A stretch of 64,000 nucleotides of DNA from Cyrtodaria siliqua (GCA_037043455.1 JAWPHD010001126.1:248001-312000), one strand, 5' to 3'. Counted from the first letter of the stretch, positions 36,063 to 48,390 are shown. The notes: generated from the letters alone by a model not told the origin. Numbers and translations: made by a program.

Positions 36063-36215
36063 TGATAAATATAGATATAAAAATCGAACAGGAAAAGCAG
36101 CATTCAAGGACGACAGTCAACCACAAACACATAGAAACAAAGAACAAATTTAAAGATGAATAAAAGGCCAAATAAAACATCACAAACACAAAAGGGTTGA
36201 CAACAGGGCTAACGC
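36063..36215 (-). mobile_element. Truncated Penelope-like 3' tail inside H3
   Basis: ATAAAAATCGAACAGGAAAA, then GCAGCATTCAAGGACGACAG, then CATCACAAACACAAAAGGG and CTAACGCCTTGGAAC follow the tail consensus at 38000 and 40640 with an internal gap. Confidence 0.6.
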
Positions 36216-37993
36216 CTTGGAACTTCAAAATCATAACCCCACACTTATGAAATTTCATAGGTACATTGCCTTTGGAGAGAGGAGGAACCTTTTTGGTCAG
36301 TAGGTCAAAGGTCAAGGTCACTTTCACCGTATATAGAAAAAATGCATTCCTCATCTTAACTTCCAAATTGAAATGTCTATACTTTTAAAACTCCCATGCA
36401 TACATTGCCCTTGGTGTATGGAGAAACCTAATCTTTTTGGGCTCAATAGGTCAAAGGTTCAAGGTCACTATCACGTTATATGGAAATATGAATTCTGAAT
36501 GATAATGATAACTTCAAAACCGTAACACTCACGAAATTTCATAGTTTCATCACCCTCGTGGAAAGCAGGAACCATTTTGCATTTGGGGTCAAAGGTCAAG
36601 TTCACTGACCTTATATGAAAATATGAATTCCGTATGGTAACTTCAAAACCGTAATACCTACTCATGAAATTTCATAATTCATCACCCTTGTTGAAAGCAG
36701 AAACCCTAATGCTTTTGGTGTCAAATGTAAATGTCACTGATCTTATATGGAAATATGAATTCGACATGACAACTTCAAAACTGTAACATCTGCACTCATG
36801 AAACTTCATAGGTTCATCGCCATTGTTGATAGCTGGAACCCAATTTCGTTTGGGCCTAGTAGGTCAACGTCGCAGTGACCTTATATGGAATCATGCATTC
36901 CGCACAATAAATATAAAACAGTAACACCTACACTCATAATACTTCATAGGTGCATTGCCCTAGTTGAAAGGAGAAATCCTATTGTTTGGCGCCAGTAGGT
37001 CAACCGTTAAGGTCACCATGACCTTATATTGAAATAGGCATTCCATCTGATAACTTCAAACCATAATCAGGGTTCAAATGTACACTTATTTACTTACAAA
37101 ATGCAAGTAGATCTTTGCAGATTGCAAGTAGAAAATATTAGCACTTGCTAAAAAAGAAACCCACTAGGTCTCAGTCTACATGTTATTCACTGAAAATATT
37201 GAACTTAATTAAATAGATTGTTTTAGCAAGTGGCTAAAATATTAAATGTTATCCCTGCATAATACCTACACTTATGAAACTGTTTATGTATACTGCCTTC
37301 GGTGAGAGGAGAAACCCTATCGATTGTGGTTTAGTGGGTCAAATGTGGCCATGACCTTATATGGAAATAGGCATTCCTCGCGATAACTTCAAAACTATAA
37401 CTCTCACACTCAAGAAAGGTGTATTGACTTTGGTGAGAGGAAGAACTCTATTAATGTTGGGTCATTTGGTCAAAGGTCAAGGTCATTGTGATATTATTTT
37501 GAAATAGGCATTTCATACGATAACTTCAAAACCATAACACCCACACTGTTGAAACGTCATATGTGCATTGACGTTGTCGAGAGAAAGAACCGTATTGTCT
37601 TTGGGGTCGGTAGGCCAAATGTCAAGGTCTCCATGACCATATATGGAAATACACATTCCGCCAAATAACTGAAACCACAACACTCACACTCGTGAAACAT
37701 TATAGGTACATTGCCTTTGGTCAAATGTCAATGTCACAAGTACAATTTCCAAGTGATAACTCCAGGAGTATACTGCAAACACTCATGAAACTGTAGATAC
37801 ATTGTCCTTGGTGGGAGGAACCCTCTTACTTTTTGGCTTAGTAGGTCAAAGGTCATGGTCAACATGTTCTCATTTGGACATCCATATTGCAAATGACAAT
37901 CCCCAAACTATGATACCCACACTTATTAAACTTCATAGGTGCATTGTACTTGGTCGGAGGAGGAAGCTTATTAAGTTTGGGTTCAGTAGGTCA

Positions 37994-40636
37994 TCAAATA
38001 AATATAAAAAGATCGGACCTGGAAAGTAGCATTCAAGGAGGACAGTCAACCACCAAACACAGAAACAAACATGCAAACAGACAAACAAGAAGGCAAAAGC
38101 AATAATAAAAGCAAACGACATCACAAACACAAAAGGGTTGACAATAGGGCTACCGCCTTGGAACGGTCATTGACAAAGTAGGCCACTGGGGGTTTAAATC
38201 GGTTCTAGGGTGCACCAAACCTCACACTTACCCTACTTCATCCCATTAAAACAGGACAGTGTAAATAAAGAAATCCCCGTCATGATCTAATCTCTAACCA
38301 ACAAGGCAGCATCAATAGGCAATATAAGTAAAACACGAATATGCTTGCAAAAAAACAATACCCTAGAAAGCCACAATGAAGGTACTCAGTGACTTGGCAG
38401 AAGCCAGAGCAGTAAGAGAATAAACCATTAAGGGCACGACAAGAAGTCATAAGTGCTTATTGATGAAAATTTAATGAAATGTATTGAAAGTTTGATCAGG
38501 AACGTCTCCTGAATTTTTTATAGACCAAAATAAATTAATTCCAGAGTTTTCATAAGTTTTATCACAATATAGTTTAACATGATCTTTAACGGCAGTAAGA
38601 CAAGAAGTTAAAAGTTTGGAGATGTGTGTTGTGGTGCAGGCACTAGAATTAGAAATAAAGCGAGCCTTATACGGATTTTTATGTAATTTAGGAATCCAGT
38701 ACATGGTAGGCAGTTTATTTTGTTTATCGTTTACACCAGCCTTGAAAGTAGTGCACCGAGTGATATGTGCGGAAACAACATCATCCTCAGTAGAATTAAC
38801 TGGAGTATACGAATTGGTGCTGCCGAGTTCCAGAGATAAAACATTGACGTAATGTAGGCGTCAAAAATAATTACATTATTAGCTGCTTTATCTGCAGGAA
38901 CTAAAACAAATTTATTATGAATTTCCTGAATTCCCGATTTTGAATTACGAAAGGAAAACCTAGGTCTCGGAGGAAGTAAAGAGGGTTAGCATTATAAAAG
39001 TTAATACGTGTATCTATAATTTTAAGAATTGACTTTTTCCAAGTAGAAAGCGAGTTTGGGTCCACATGTTCTCTACGACACCATTTTATACTACAATCTT
39101 CAATGGAGTGGGCGATCTGGGCACGACAGGCATTCAAATCAATAGTTGAAGGTAATCTATATTTAGGACCTTTCGAAAACATATGCCGAATACGTTTATC
39201 AAAATATCAAAATTGTCAGTGATGACATGACCTGCTGGAGCATAGCAAAAGTTTGATGGGGTCGGAGAACATGTTGTGTGTAGCTTTGAAATATGGAAGC
39301 AGTGTTATACAAGGGATCTGTACGAATGTAAATTGTGTCAGCTTCCTCGTCGATCAACTTCAGTGAAGAAATGGACAAAGAGGTAAGCCGTGAAAGCATA
39401 GAGTGCTTTCCAGACTGTTTAAAAATAGTATGTAAATCAGCGACAGAAATAATTACAAGCGATTTATGTTTGATGTTACCATTATGCCTAAGACCATGAG
39501 ACCTAGATTTACGCTTTCGAATAGAAAATATAGAAAAAATGTCAATATTAGGATCTTTAGAAATATTTCCTTCTTGATAAATATTGTCATTAAGGCCGAC
39601 TGGATAAGGGGTCTGTAAGTTTTTCATCCACTTAAGTTCTGCAATATGTCTAGCTTTTATTTTTAAGCTTTTAGTAGCATCATTATCAAAAAATATATAT
39701 TCAACCGGTTGAACAGTTACGTAATTAAAATTATGACCTGACTGACGAAAGTGTTGGTACAAGATTTTTTAACTTTTTAGGATTACTTGCATTATATTTG
39801 TGTTGATGAAATCGAACTTTTAAGGATCGACCTGTTTGTCCAGCCTATTGTATACCGCAACGTGGTGCATTTCAAGTCAGAACATAAATGACGTGAGTTG
39901 TACGTCAATCAACATTTGAAGCTAGACATACATTAAACAATCTACAATTAACAGCTGATTTAATAGTGGACTTGCAAGATAAATAATTGCAACAACTGCA
40001 CCTCTTAGCATTGCACTTATTAATAGAGGGAAACACCCTGCGTCTTGAATGAACTAAATTATTTCTGAAAGAAGACTTTATATGGTATTTCCTCAAAACA
40101 GTTGATCCTAGAGGAGTTACGGAAACTTTTGAGCCATTATTAAAAATCCTAGTAATATTATTAGAAGGAACATGAAACGAGGTTGCCGAATGAAGATTTA
40201 AAGGTGTAAGGCGTACATATGGTTTAGTTCTAAGAAATGAAGAGTTATTTTGTGGAATTTGTATTGATGACGCAGTGTGTAACCGAAGAGGTGATTTATT
40301 TTTAAAGTTTTAACTAAAAGACTCATAATTGTTTTTATGGAGAGTAATACCATTCTGTGAAAAGCGAAATAAAGGCCAATAAGTATTTATTAGAGATACT
40401 AAATAGAATCGTATCAAAGATCCATAAGAAATTATATTAGTAAACTTACAGACTGTTAAAAGAGGTCCAAAACTCACGTCAGTGTCTAATACAAGATAAT
40501 AAAGAAAGTTAAGAAAAACCCTAATAAAATGGGCCAAAATGTCGATGAGCACAAAACCTTCAACGCGGTATATGAAACACACGTGTTTAAGGAAAAATTG
40601 GATCAATGAATATCATACAACACTATTGTGTAGTAC
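37994..40636 (-). mobile_element. Penelope-like element copy B: GIY-YIG module upstream of a truncated RT
   Basis: Read on the minus strand. An open frame from 40312 has KCNAKRCSCCNYL (Cys cluster), then a GIY-YIG-like region (HVIYVL...VGQTGR-type, about 39900-39780, with stops in place of two residues). Next come HFRQSGHNFN and LQTPYPVGLND (39762-39590), a linker, FSKGPKYRLPSTI (39180), VLVPADKAANNVI (about 38890) and the RT entry YWIPKLHKNPYKARFI (38701-38654). Sequence stops at SIKNSGDV. The RT palm and thumb are deleted, and the 3' tail (38452-37994) follows. Several frameshifts separate the pieces, so the copy is dead. The order nuclease-then-RT matches permuted PLEs (Naiad/Chlamys type). 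Confidence 0.7.
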
Positions 40637-42090
40637 AAAGAAATATAAAAAGATCGGACAGGGAAAGCAGCATTCAAGGAGGACAGTCAACCACAAAACA
40701 CAGAAACAAACACGCAAACAGACAAACAAGAAGGCAAAAGCAATAATAAAAGCAAACGACATCACAAACACAAAAGGGTTGACAATAGGGCTACCGCCTT
40801 GGAACGGTCAGTGGCAAAGTAGGCCACTGGGGGTTTAAACCGGTTCTAGGGTTCACCAAACCTCACATTTACCCTATTGTCATCCCATTAAAACAGGACA
40901 GTGTAAATAAAGAAATACCCGCCATGATCTAATCTCTAATTGAATGTTGTTTAACGGCTCATCAACACAGTATAGGTTATTTAGAGCCGCCCCAGAGAGA
41001 GGGGAAGGATACATAGGATTCCGGGAACCGTGCTCTACTCTTATTATCGAATAGATTCCTATGGTTCTTTAACGTGCTCGGAGGATAGACCGATACACGG
41101 GACCGCCCGGTTTACGTCCCCATCCGACGAAGATCTAATCTCTAACCAACAAGGCAGCATCAATAGGCAATATAAGTAAAACACAAACATACTCGTGTAA
41201 ATATAATACAACAAAAACAACAATAGCCTAGAAAGCCACAATGAAAATACTCAATGACTTGGCAGAAGCCAGAACAACAAGAGAATAAACCATTAAGGGC
41301 ACGACAAGAAAGATCATAGACAAACATCAAACGCCACCGTCCCAATGGGCTTTAGGTAGGCGTCATCATAGGGTCCACAGCCTGTCCTGTCATCGTACAA
41401 TTAAAGAGGAAAGCATAATGGCGTGCGTTGCAAAATGTTAGGGTCATTCATAACCTCTTTTGATAAACCTTTTAACAAGTTTAACAAAGATAGTATGAAA
41501 GTGATCATGGCCACGGATCTTACGAAGTTTGTAAATCACGTCACCATAGAAGACAAGTCAGGTTGTGATAGTCCTTGTCGCAGCAGAGTACTTAAATTAC
41601 TTTTATATTTGGAAAGAAGATCAGGGTTACGATAATAAAATATTACAAAGGCTCTACAAAGTTTATGGTAACGGTAACCCTGATGGAGTAGCTTTTTAGT
41701 TATACAAAGATTACGAATAGTAAAGTCCTCAACTCGAGTACAAGCTCTAGAAAAACGTTGAGACAACCCCATAAGAAGTAGCTCGGGGAACATCCACATC
41801 TAAATGGAAATAATGAACAATATCAAAATTAAAATCATCTCTCTTGTCATATATTTTGTGCAATTATTTCACCATTTTCAATGGAGAGATGTAAATCAAG
41901 AAAAGGAACGTTAGTATCAGAAATATTGGTTTTGTTAAGTTGAAGTTTTTTAGGGTATATATTATTAACCATAGTAGAATAGATAGATACCGAGAGGTGT
42001 CATTAAAGGTCTCAATAACATCTTCCTGGGTATCTGGTGAAAGACTCAACATGAACTCTCTTTCAGAAACTTTAGTAGCCTTATGACCTG
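40637..42090 (-). mobile_element. Penelope-like element copy A: RT core to C-terminus and 3' tail, 5'-truncated, head-to-tail with copy B
   Basis: The minus strand shows LSLSPDTQEDVIETFNDTSR (42040 on), where the catalytic Y-x-D-D is expected but damaged, then in a shifted frame KLQLNK and VPFLDLHLSI. RFSRACTRVEDFTIRNLCIT and KLLHQGYRYHKL follow (41755-41660; the RT thumb), then DPNILQRT near 41440. The tail follows at once, with no GIY-YIG after the RT. The tail (41312-40637) is the same sequence that ends copy B. A SINE lies within it. Together the two copies form the tandem arrangement known for PLEs. Confidence 0.68.
40940..41131 (-). mobile_element. SINE with 14-bp target duplications inside the PLE tail
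   Basis: GATCTAATCTCTAA at 40926-40939 and 41132-41145 is duplicated exactly, and removing the insert restores the tail as in copy B (38285-38305). The 192-bp body matches 21558-21764. Confidence 0.8.
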
Positions 42091-43036
42091 TTTAACAATA
42101 TATATACATCCAAAACTAGTATCAGCAGAAGTGGAAGGACAATGAAACAATATAAAGATAAGAGTAAAGCAAATGAAGAACACATAAACAGAAAACGTAG
42201 TGTATTAAATACATATGAAAGGGACACAGAATAATCTTGATTTCGTTAAACTAGCGTCGTCCAGTTAGTTAAAAAAAAAAAACACACAAAAAAAAAAATC
42301 ACCGAAAAAGTGTTTTTATAAATTGTATACTATTTATTTTCCTTCTATCTAGATTGGTATGTAAAGATTTTATATTGCAAATTCTGTGTAAAAATAGTTA
42401 GGCATGTGTTAGTTCTATATCTTCGTAAATTACCTATATAATTCAATGTGATTTACAAAGACAATACATGAATCTTAAACAGGGGTGGGGTGGGTGGGGG
42501 TCTTCTCCCTTCCCGTTTTTTTCATTCTCCCTCCCATATCTCCCTTCTCCCTCTCCTTTTCTCTCTTCTCCCTCAGAGTACTGATAAATAAATACGTAAT
42601 CGATGTACGTGTACGGCAGACAAGATAATGGTCGATAATAGCATAGATCTACATACATGTACATATATATCCATGATAATAGGTCATAATTCTTCATTTT
42701 AAGATAATTTAATGTTTAGTTAAGGATTTCGATATGATGAAGAAAGTTTATTTTACCCAAAACGACTCTAAAACTATGATAATTCTTTTTTTTTGTTGAG
42801 AAACTGCTTATTTTATCCCCCCGCCTTTTTCACTCCCGATTCCTTGTCTCTCTAACCCACACAACCCCCCCCCCCCCCCACCCCACCCCCTCCCACGCCT
42901 CCCTTAAATCAATCTTCTTCTTCCAGTACTGTGCTGGGTTCCTCTGGAACATCTTCGTACAAAGGTGAATATTTACATGAGTGATGGAAAGTTCAAGGTG
43001 CAGTTAAAAACAGGATAAAAACATGTTGTCCTGGGT
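42091..43036. other. AT-rich DNA with long pyrimidine and C tracts
   Basis: 42480-42580 is a GGGTGGG block followed by ~80 nt of CTCCC/TTCTCC pyrimidines. 42865-42900 holds a C15 run and CCCCACCCC. Both could form unusual structures (triplex or i-motif). No gene is visible. Confidence 0.4.
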
Positions 43037-45922
43037 CTATGGTGCGGCCATCCGGGTCTTGATGACCTTAAGGTATGGTGCAGTGATGACCTCGGCCGGC
43101 AGGCTGTTCCAGATGCGGATCCCAGCTGGGTAGAACGAGTACTTGTAGGCATTGATGCTGGTAAAAGGTTCTAAGAACCTATTGGCGTGGCCTCTTGTAG
43201 GGACTCCGGCTGGTATGAGTAAGTGGTTGACTTGGATATCCACAAGCTGATTGACGATTCTGTACATCATGACAGCTCTGGCTTGTTGGCGACGGGCTTG
43301 TAGTTGATCCCAATTCAAGTCCTGTAGCATGTCTGTCACGCTGCTTGTGCGGCGGTAGTCACTGTGACAGAAGCGTGCTGCTCTTCGTTGGACGTTCTAC
43401 AGTTTATTGATATTAGATTTTGTATGGGGATCCCAAATAGTGGCTGCATACTCTAGCTGGGGTCTGACTAGCGACTTGTAACATGTGGCCTTGTCGTCCT
43501 TCGGGCAAGTTGACAGGTTTCGTCGTAGAAAGGCAGTGGTGTTGTTTGTTTTCTTGGCTGTTGCGTCTATGTGGCTATTCCAAGATAGTGTGCTGTCTAT
43601 AGTGACGGCCAGGTATTTTGCCTTATTGGTCTGTTATAGAGTGTGGCCATGGATGGAGTAAGTGCCAGCGACGACTTTACGTTTGTTGGTGATACGAATC
43701 ATCTCACATTTGTCGAGGTTGAACATCATCTGCCATTCGTGCTCCCACTCTTGTAGTTGGTTGAGGTCATCTTGGAGTGCCGTCGTAGCACTGTCCGAGT
43801 TGATGTTGCGGTACAGTAGGCAATCATCTGCGAACAGGCGTGCAGTAGATGTGACTCTGTTTGGTAGGTCATTAATGTATATCAAGAACAAGAGTGGGCC
43901 GAGAACAGTGCCTTGAGGAACTCCTGGTGAGACTGGTGCAGGAGATGATGTTTTACCGTCTAGGACCACCTGTTGTTGTCTGTCAGCAAGAAAGCTCTTT
44001 ATCCATCCCATAGTCTTATCTCGGATACCGTAGTGGTAAAGCTTTACTGCAAGACGTTCGTGGGCGAATTTGTCGAAGGCTTTCGAGAAGTCCAACAGGA
44101 TGGCGTCTATCGGTTGTTTGTTGTTCGGCCTGCCGCAGGTCATAGATGGTGTTGACAAGTTGTGTCTCGCGCGATCTTCTTTTCCTAAAGCCGTGTTTCT
44201 GGTCAGATAAGATGTTGTTATCGTCGAGGAACTTCATAAGATGGCTGTGTACGATGAGTTCCATGACCTTGCAGCAGATTGATGTCAACGATATTGGTCT
44301 ATAGTTGGCGGGATGGCTTTTATCGCCGTTCTTCCAGTCGTCGGGTACTTGGCTCTGATCGTGAGAAGCTTGGGAAATGAAGGTCAGGGATGGTGCTAAA
44401 GGTGAAGCCATTTCTTTCAGGAACCTGGAAGATATCTGGTCCGGTCCTGTCGCTTTGTGCGGATTAAAGCCCTGCAGTAGTTTCCTGACACCATTCTCAT
44501 GAATATGAAGTTGTGGCGCTGATAAAGGAAGGCCTAGGCCCATGGATGGGAGGTTTGTGTGATCCTCTGTGGTGAATACTGATGAGAACTGAGCGTTTAA
44601 TATGTCAGCCTTGTCGCTAGCTTCAGAGAAGCTCACACCAACCTTCTTCAGCGGCGCAACTCGAGAGCTGTCGCACTTCATGCTCTTGATATACGAGTAG
44701 AGCTTCTTGCTGTTAACCATGTCCCTTACGTACGAATTTCTGGCGTATTGACATGTAGTCTGGTTGTTCTTTTGGATATGTCTGTATCTGATACAGTCAG
44801 TCTGCAGTTTGGAAGTTCTGGCCTGCTTGTATGCTCTTCTCTTTCTTCTTGCAAGCCGCTTAATCTCTCTGTTACACCACGGTTGACTGTGCCGGGTTGA
44901 GGTTAGCTTGAATGGGATGAAGGTATCAATTGCCTTGATTCATCTTTCCTTGAAAAGTTACCACAGGGTGTTAACATGTGTGGTAAAGTCTTGTTCTTGA
45001 ATAAAGCTGTTAGAAAAGTCTTTAAGGTCTTCTTTCATGGATGGAATGTTGGCTCTCTTCCATAAATAAATACGCCGTTGGATAGGCTTCTGTCTTTTAG
45101 GAATGATGTTGGTGTCAACTAACACGATGTCGTGGTCGCTAATGCCAGGGATTGGACAGCATCTATCTATCAAAGTGGGTCGATTGGTACAAAAGATGTC
45201 GAGAATGTCGTCATTTCTGGTTGGAAAATGGATCATCTGTTGGCTTCTAATGTCATTGATGGTGTCAATAAATGTTTGGTTGATGGGTACTGGGTATTGG
45301 TGGCTATGAATGGTGTCTGTAGACCAGTCAACATCCGGGAGGTTGGCATCACCACCTAGCCATATGATGTTGTCCTTGTACTGGGCATGGAGATCGCTAA
45401 TGGCCTTGCACAGTTCCTTAGTGTAGTCGCTGTTGTTGTCCGTAGGTCTATAGAAGCAACCAATGATGACCGGCTTCTTTAGGCTAGTGGTGTTGAATGC
45501 AGCGGCAACACATTCTGATGTAGAATCTACATCGACTTCAGTGGTCTCCATGTCCTGCCTAGCAATGATAGCCACTCCCCCATTTGTGCTGTTCGGGCGG
45601 TATTTGTCTGGTAAAACTTCTCGCTCAGCTATTTCAGGTTTTATCCAAGTTTCGCCGGCTAATATTATGTCTGGGTCGGAGAGATCGAGCATCGCCCAGA
45701 ATGCTTCCCTCTTAGCTCGGATACTCCGGAATTTGATAACCAGGACTCGTAGTTTATTGAATTGGATTTTATAGTCGCACCAACAGCTAAGGTCATACGG
45801 CGACTTCCCAGCTTCCATTGGTGGAGGAAGGCCCCAGGTGCTCCTCCTGGCAGTTTTTGTGCACGGACGTTCCGCAAGCCAGCTGGATAGCTAGAATAAG
45901 AAGAAACATGAACACTATACAT
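43037..45922 (-). pseudogene. Decayed non-LTR retrotransposon ORF2 (jockey/CR1-type): endonuclease plus reverse transcriptase
   Basis: The minus strand begins with a Gly/Ala-rich segment (45922-45820) in another frame, then an APE-type endonuclease: AGETWI, GGVAIIA, GCFYRPT, GGDANLPDVDW and GISDHD. These are the expected catalytic residues and all are present. A linker with two stops (44960, 44942) follows, then the RT: ATGPDQISSRFLKEM, ANYRPISLTSICCK, a frameshift near 44150-44200, AILLDFSKAFDK, SPGVPQGTVLGPLLFLIYIN and ARLFADDCLLY (the F-A-D-D active site, intact). The C-terminal part has stops near 43636 and 43410, with LNWDQLQARRQQARAVMMYR near the end. No ORF1 and no clear poly(A) or target duplication are seen. 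Catalytic residues are intact but the frame is broken. Confidence 0.8.
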
Positions 45923-46062
45923 TTAATCAAGGATTTGTCAAATTCTTGATTTAATTAAAGGTAAGCAGGTTTCAAGTCAAACTGATACTGGATAAATAAT
46001 TCAAGACGCTAACTGTAATGCTTGATGAATAAATCAATTTTGTCATACGTGTCCCTTTAGCG
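45923..46062. other. Short interval without features, ending in a 9-bp target site
   Basis: Nothing recognised except CCTTTAGCG at 46054-46062, which is repeated at 48924-48932 across the next element. Confidence 0.4.
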
Positions 46063-46729
46063 GGGTAGGTATAAAACGCGGACTAACACACGCGGACTAG
46101 CTGACTGCGGACTAGCGGACTGCGGACCAGTATGGTATAAAATGCGGACTGGTATTTTGCGGACCATGTACATAGATGGGACAAATAATACAAAGATTTT
46201 GGTCAGCAACTATTAAAGTTACACTTTCATGAAACAAAATAAGTCTTGTGGTGCATGGTAATGGTCATTTGAAAATAGATTTGCATGAAAATAATTTAAT
46301 TGACATAGGTTTCATGAAAGTCAATTTTTTTAATGATTTCTGTGATATTTCGGACAGTACCTTCATTTGATATTATGATAAGTAGTTGTCACCAACTATT
46401 AATAATTTTGGTTACTAGTATATTAGCAATATTATTTTCTTCCGGCATGATTTTTTCGAATAGTTGTACTTTATGCCAACGTAGTTGATATTTTTTTAAA
46501 ACATTGGATAACTCGATTTTATATCGTTGTTTTTAATGAAATTTCTGAATAACAAATATACGTAAATGAAAATTAATTGCGTCTAAAATAATAAAAAAAA
46601 ATATTTAAAAAGAAACAAATTATTGCAAATATTAGAAAAAAACTGCAAATTACTGTATATGCCTCTCTACCGAATCATATCATATACACTTCTCAAAACT
46701 GCTAACTACACCGCTCACGTTTTGGGTTA

Positions 46730-47063
46730 TATATATCGATGGGTTGAATGTTTTTCAATAAAATAAAAAGGAAATACCAATTCAATCATTTTTACATCAT
46801 TTCATTTTATTTTTTTCATGGGCAATGCTAGAACTAAACCACAATAAGCAATTACAAACGACCCATGTAAACACTAAAGTCACACTTTTATGAACAAGAA
46901 ATGAAAAGTGTGACTTTAGTGTTTACATGGGTCGTTTGTAATTGCTTATTGTGGTTTAGTTCTAGCATTGCCCATGAAAAAAATAAAATGAAATGATGTA
47001 AAAATGATTGAATTGGTATTTCCTTTTTATTTTATTGAAAAACATTCAACCCATCGATATATA
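46730..47063. repeat. Perfect palindrome: 160-bp arms, 14-nt spacer
   Basis: 46730-46889 and 46904-47063 are exact reverse complements base by base, around the spacer ATGAACAAGAAATG. The inverted similarity continues outside: 46685-46729 matches the complement of 47388-47432, with one small indel. It is interrupted by an insertion in the right arm at 47064-47387. Confidence 0.95.
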
Positions 47064-47348
47064 CAAGAAAAGTTCCAAGAAAAGTAGCTAAATACATTGT
47101 TAAAGCTTATATGAGAAGAAGAAATGCATTATATAACTGATATCATTCCAATCAATATAATATTATGCAAAAGTTTAACATGTTTTATTTATTAATTGAT
47201 AATGTTTAAAATGCCAACATAATTTCACGTGAAAATTATATTACTTGTATTGTATAGGTGACTTATAGGTCCATTGGGCCGGGTGTTGTGTTTAAATTTC
47301 TATTATTGTATATTATGTTACATGTACACATGTCACTTTAATAAAATA

Positions 47349-47380
<32 letters not shown>

Positions 47381-47387
47381 TACAACC
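47064..47387 (+). mobile_element. Retroposon-like insert with (ACTT)n tail in one palindrome arm
   Basis: 324 bp of non-coding sequence ends in AATAAAATATTTACTTACTT repeats, a 3' tail style seen in non-LTR elements and SINEs. It lies only in the right arm, so it entered after the palindrome formed. The flanking duplication is short and ambiguous (about ATACA). Confidence 0.5.
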
Positions 47388-48199
47388 CAAAACGTAGCGG
47401 TGTAGTTAGCAGTTTTGAGAAGTGTATTGATGTTTCATACCGACAATGATTGACACCTGTATGTGTTTATTAATGACACGATTAACTGATAATCTTAAAC
47501 GCCTCTGGCAAGACCATAGCCTTGTTTATTTAAGAATCATGCCACTTATTGAATTGTAAAGTCTCCTGTTTTTTTATGATAGTTGATTAGATTATCTAAC
47601 GCCTCTGGCAATAATACGAAAGTGTATAATTCTTATTATAAATGGTGATTAATGTTGCGACATTGCCAGATTGCAATATACGTGATAAAAGTGTTAATAA
47701 TGAATAGTCTTCCTTGTTGTGTATCTTCAAATAGTTTAGTTATTAACATATTCTTTATTTTTAAAATAAGCAACAACACTATGCTGTATTTAGATGAGTG
47801 CGTAATCCTGTCTACGCAGTAATTGATAAATACAATAGTATCAGTTTTGTTGCTTATGCACCTGAAGTTTATTTGTATTTGCGAGGCCTTTACTATAGCC
47901 ACGTGCACGGACGTTTCATTTTTGTGAATAATTGGTATACTATATACTGTCAATCACGTGTATGTCATGAAATGTCTATTGAAGTGCACACTATCGCCAT
48001 ATCTTGTCCAGCTCACCATTTATTTATTTATTTATTTCCAATATCATGATTTTAAACAGTATTAATAATTATATATAAGATTATTTTTTTTGATATTACA
48101 TCAAACATGAATCGTTAGCATCTTTCAATTTGTAATTTATATATAATGTCTCTTAATCATGTACATTAACATCATACTCTTCTCGGGGAAATTCAATGT

Positions 48200-48390
48200 T
48201 TCTCTGGAAGATAGAATTGTAAGATTCCAAAAAAAGAGCTGCAAGACATCCTGGATAAAGATTTCGAAACTTCATCTGTTGAACTTTTTACCGAACTTTG
48301 TTGGATGGGGTTTCCCGAAAGAGATAAATTCCAAAAAGCAATTCTAATGTTGAAAACATTTAATGATCAGGCTCCAGCTTATTTTTAAAA
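48200..48390 (+). pseudogene. C-terminal RT-region fragment of a non-LTR retrotransposon
   Basis: One plus-strand frame contains DKDFETSSVELFTEL, GFPERDKFQKAILMLKTFND and QAPAYF. This is the characteristic region downstream of the RT in many LINE proteins (usually preceded by LQKRAAR, here distorted as IPKKELQD by a frame change). The fragment is ~60 codons and lies inside the 46063-48923 element. Confidence 0.6.

Larger units (their letters stand above)
34543..37993 (+). mobile_element. H3 element: hairpin-ended element with ~144-bp tandem units rich in AGGTCA repeats
   Basis: The 5' end has a hairpin CCCGTTT-GA-AAACGGG (34550-34567 region), a short GTCCGTATGTCC tract, then many diverged units of about 144 bp. 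Each unit contains 'ccttatatggaaatatg', 'aacttcaaaaccgtaacacc', 'catgaaacttcataggtacattgcc' and 'ggtcaaaggtcaaggtcac'. Its 3' end is not seen, since a Penelope-like element begins at 37994. It holds a tRNA-like triplicate (34780-35500) and a Penelope tail fragment (36063-36215). No coding. Confidence 0.55.

Noticed and set aside
37994..42090. A standard PLE with C-terminal GIY-YIG, seen here as the end of one copy followed by the start of another
   Set aside because: The tail that ends each copy lies before the GIY-YIG module and not between it and the RT, and copy A shows no nuclease after its thumb.
43037..45922. An active LINE
   Set aside because: At least four stops and one or two frameshifts interrupt the reading frame although the catalytic motifs are present.
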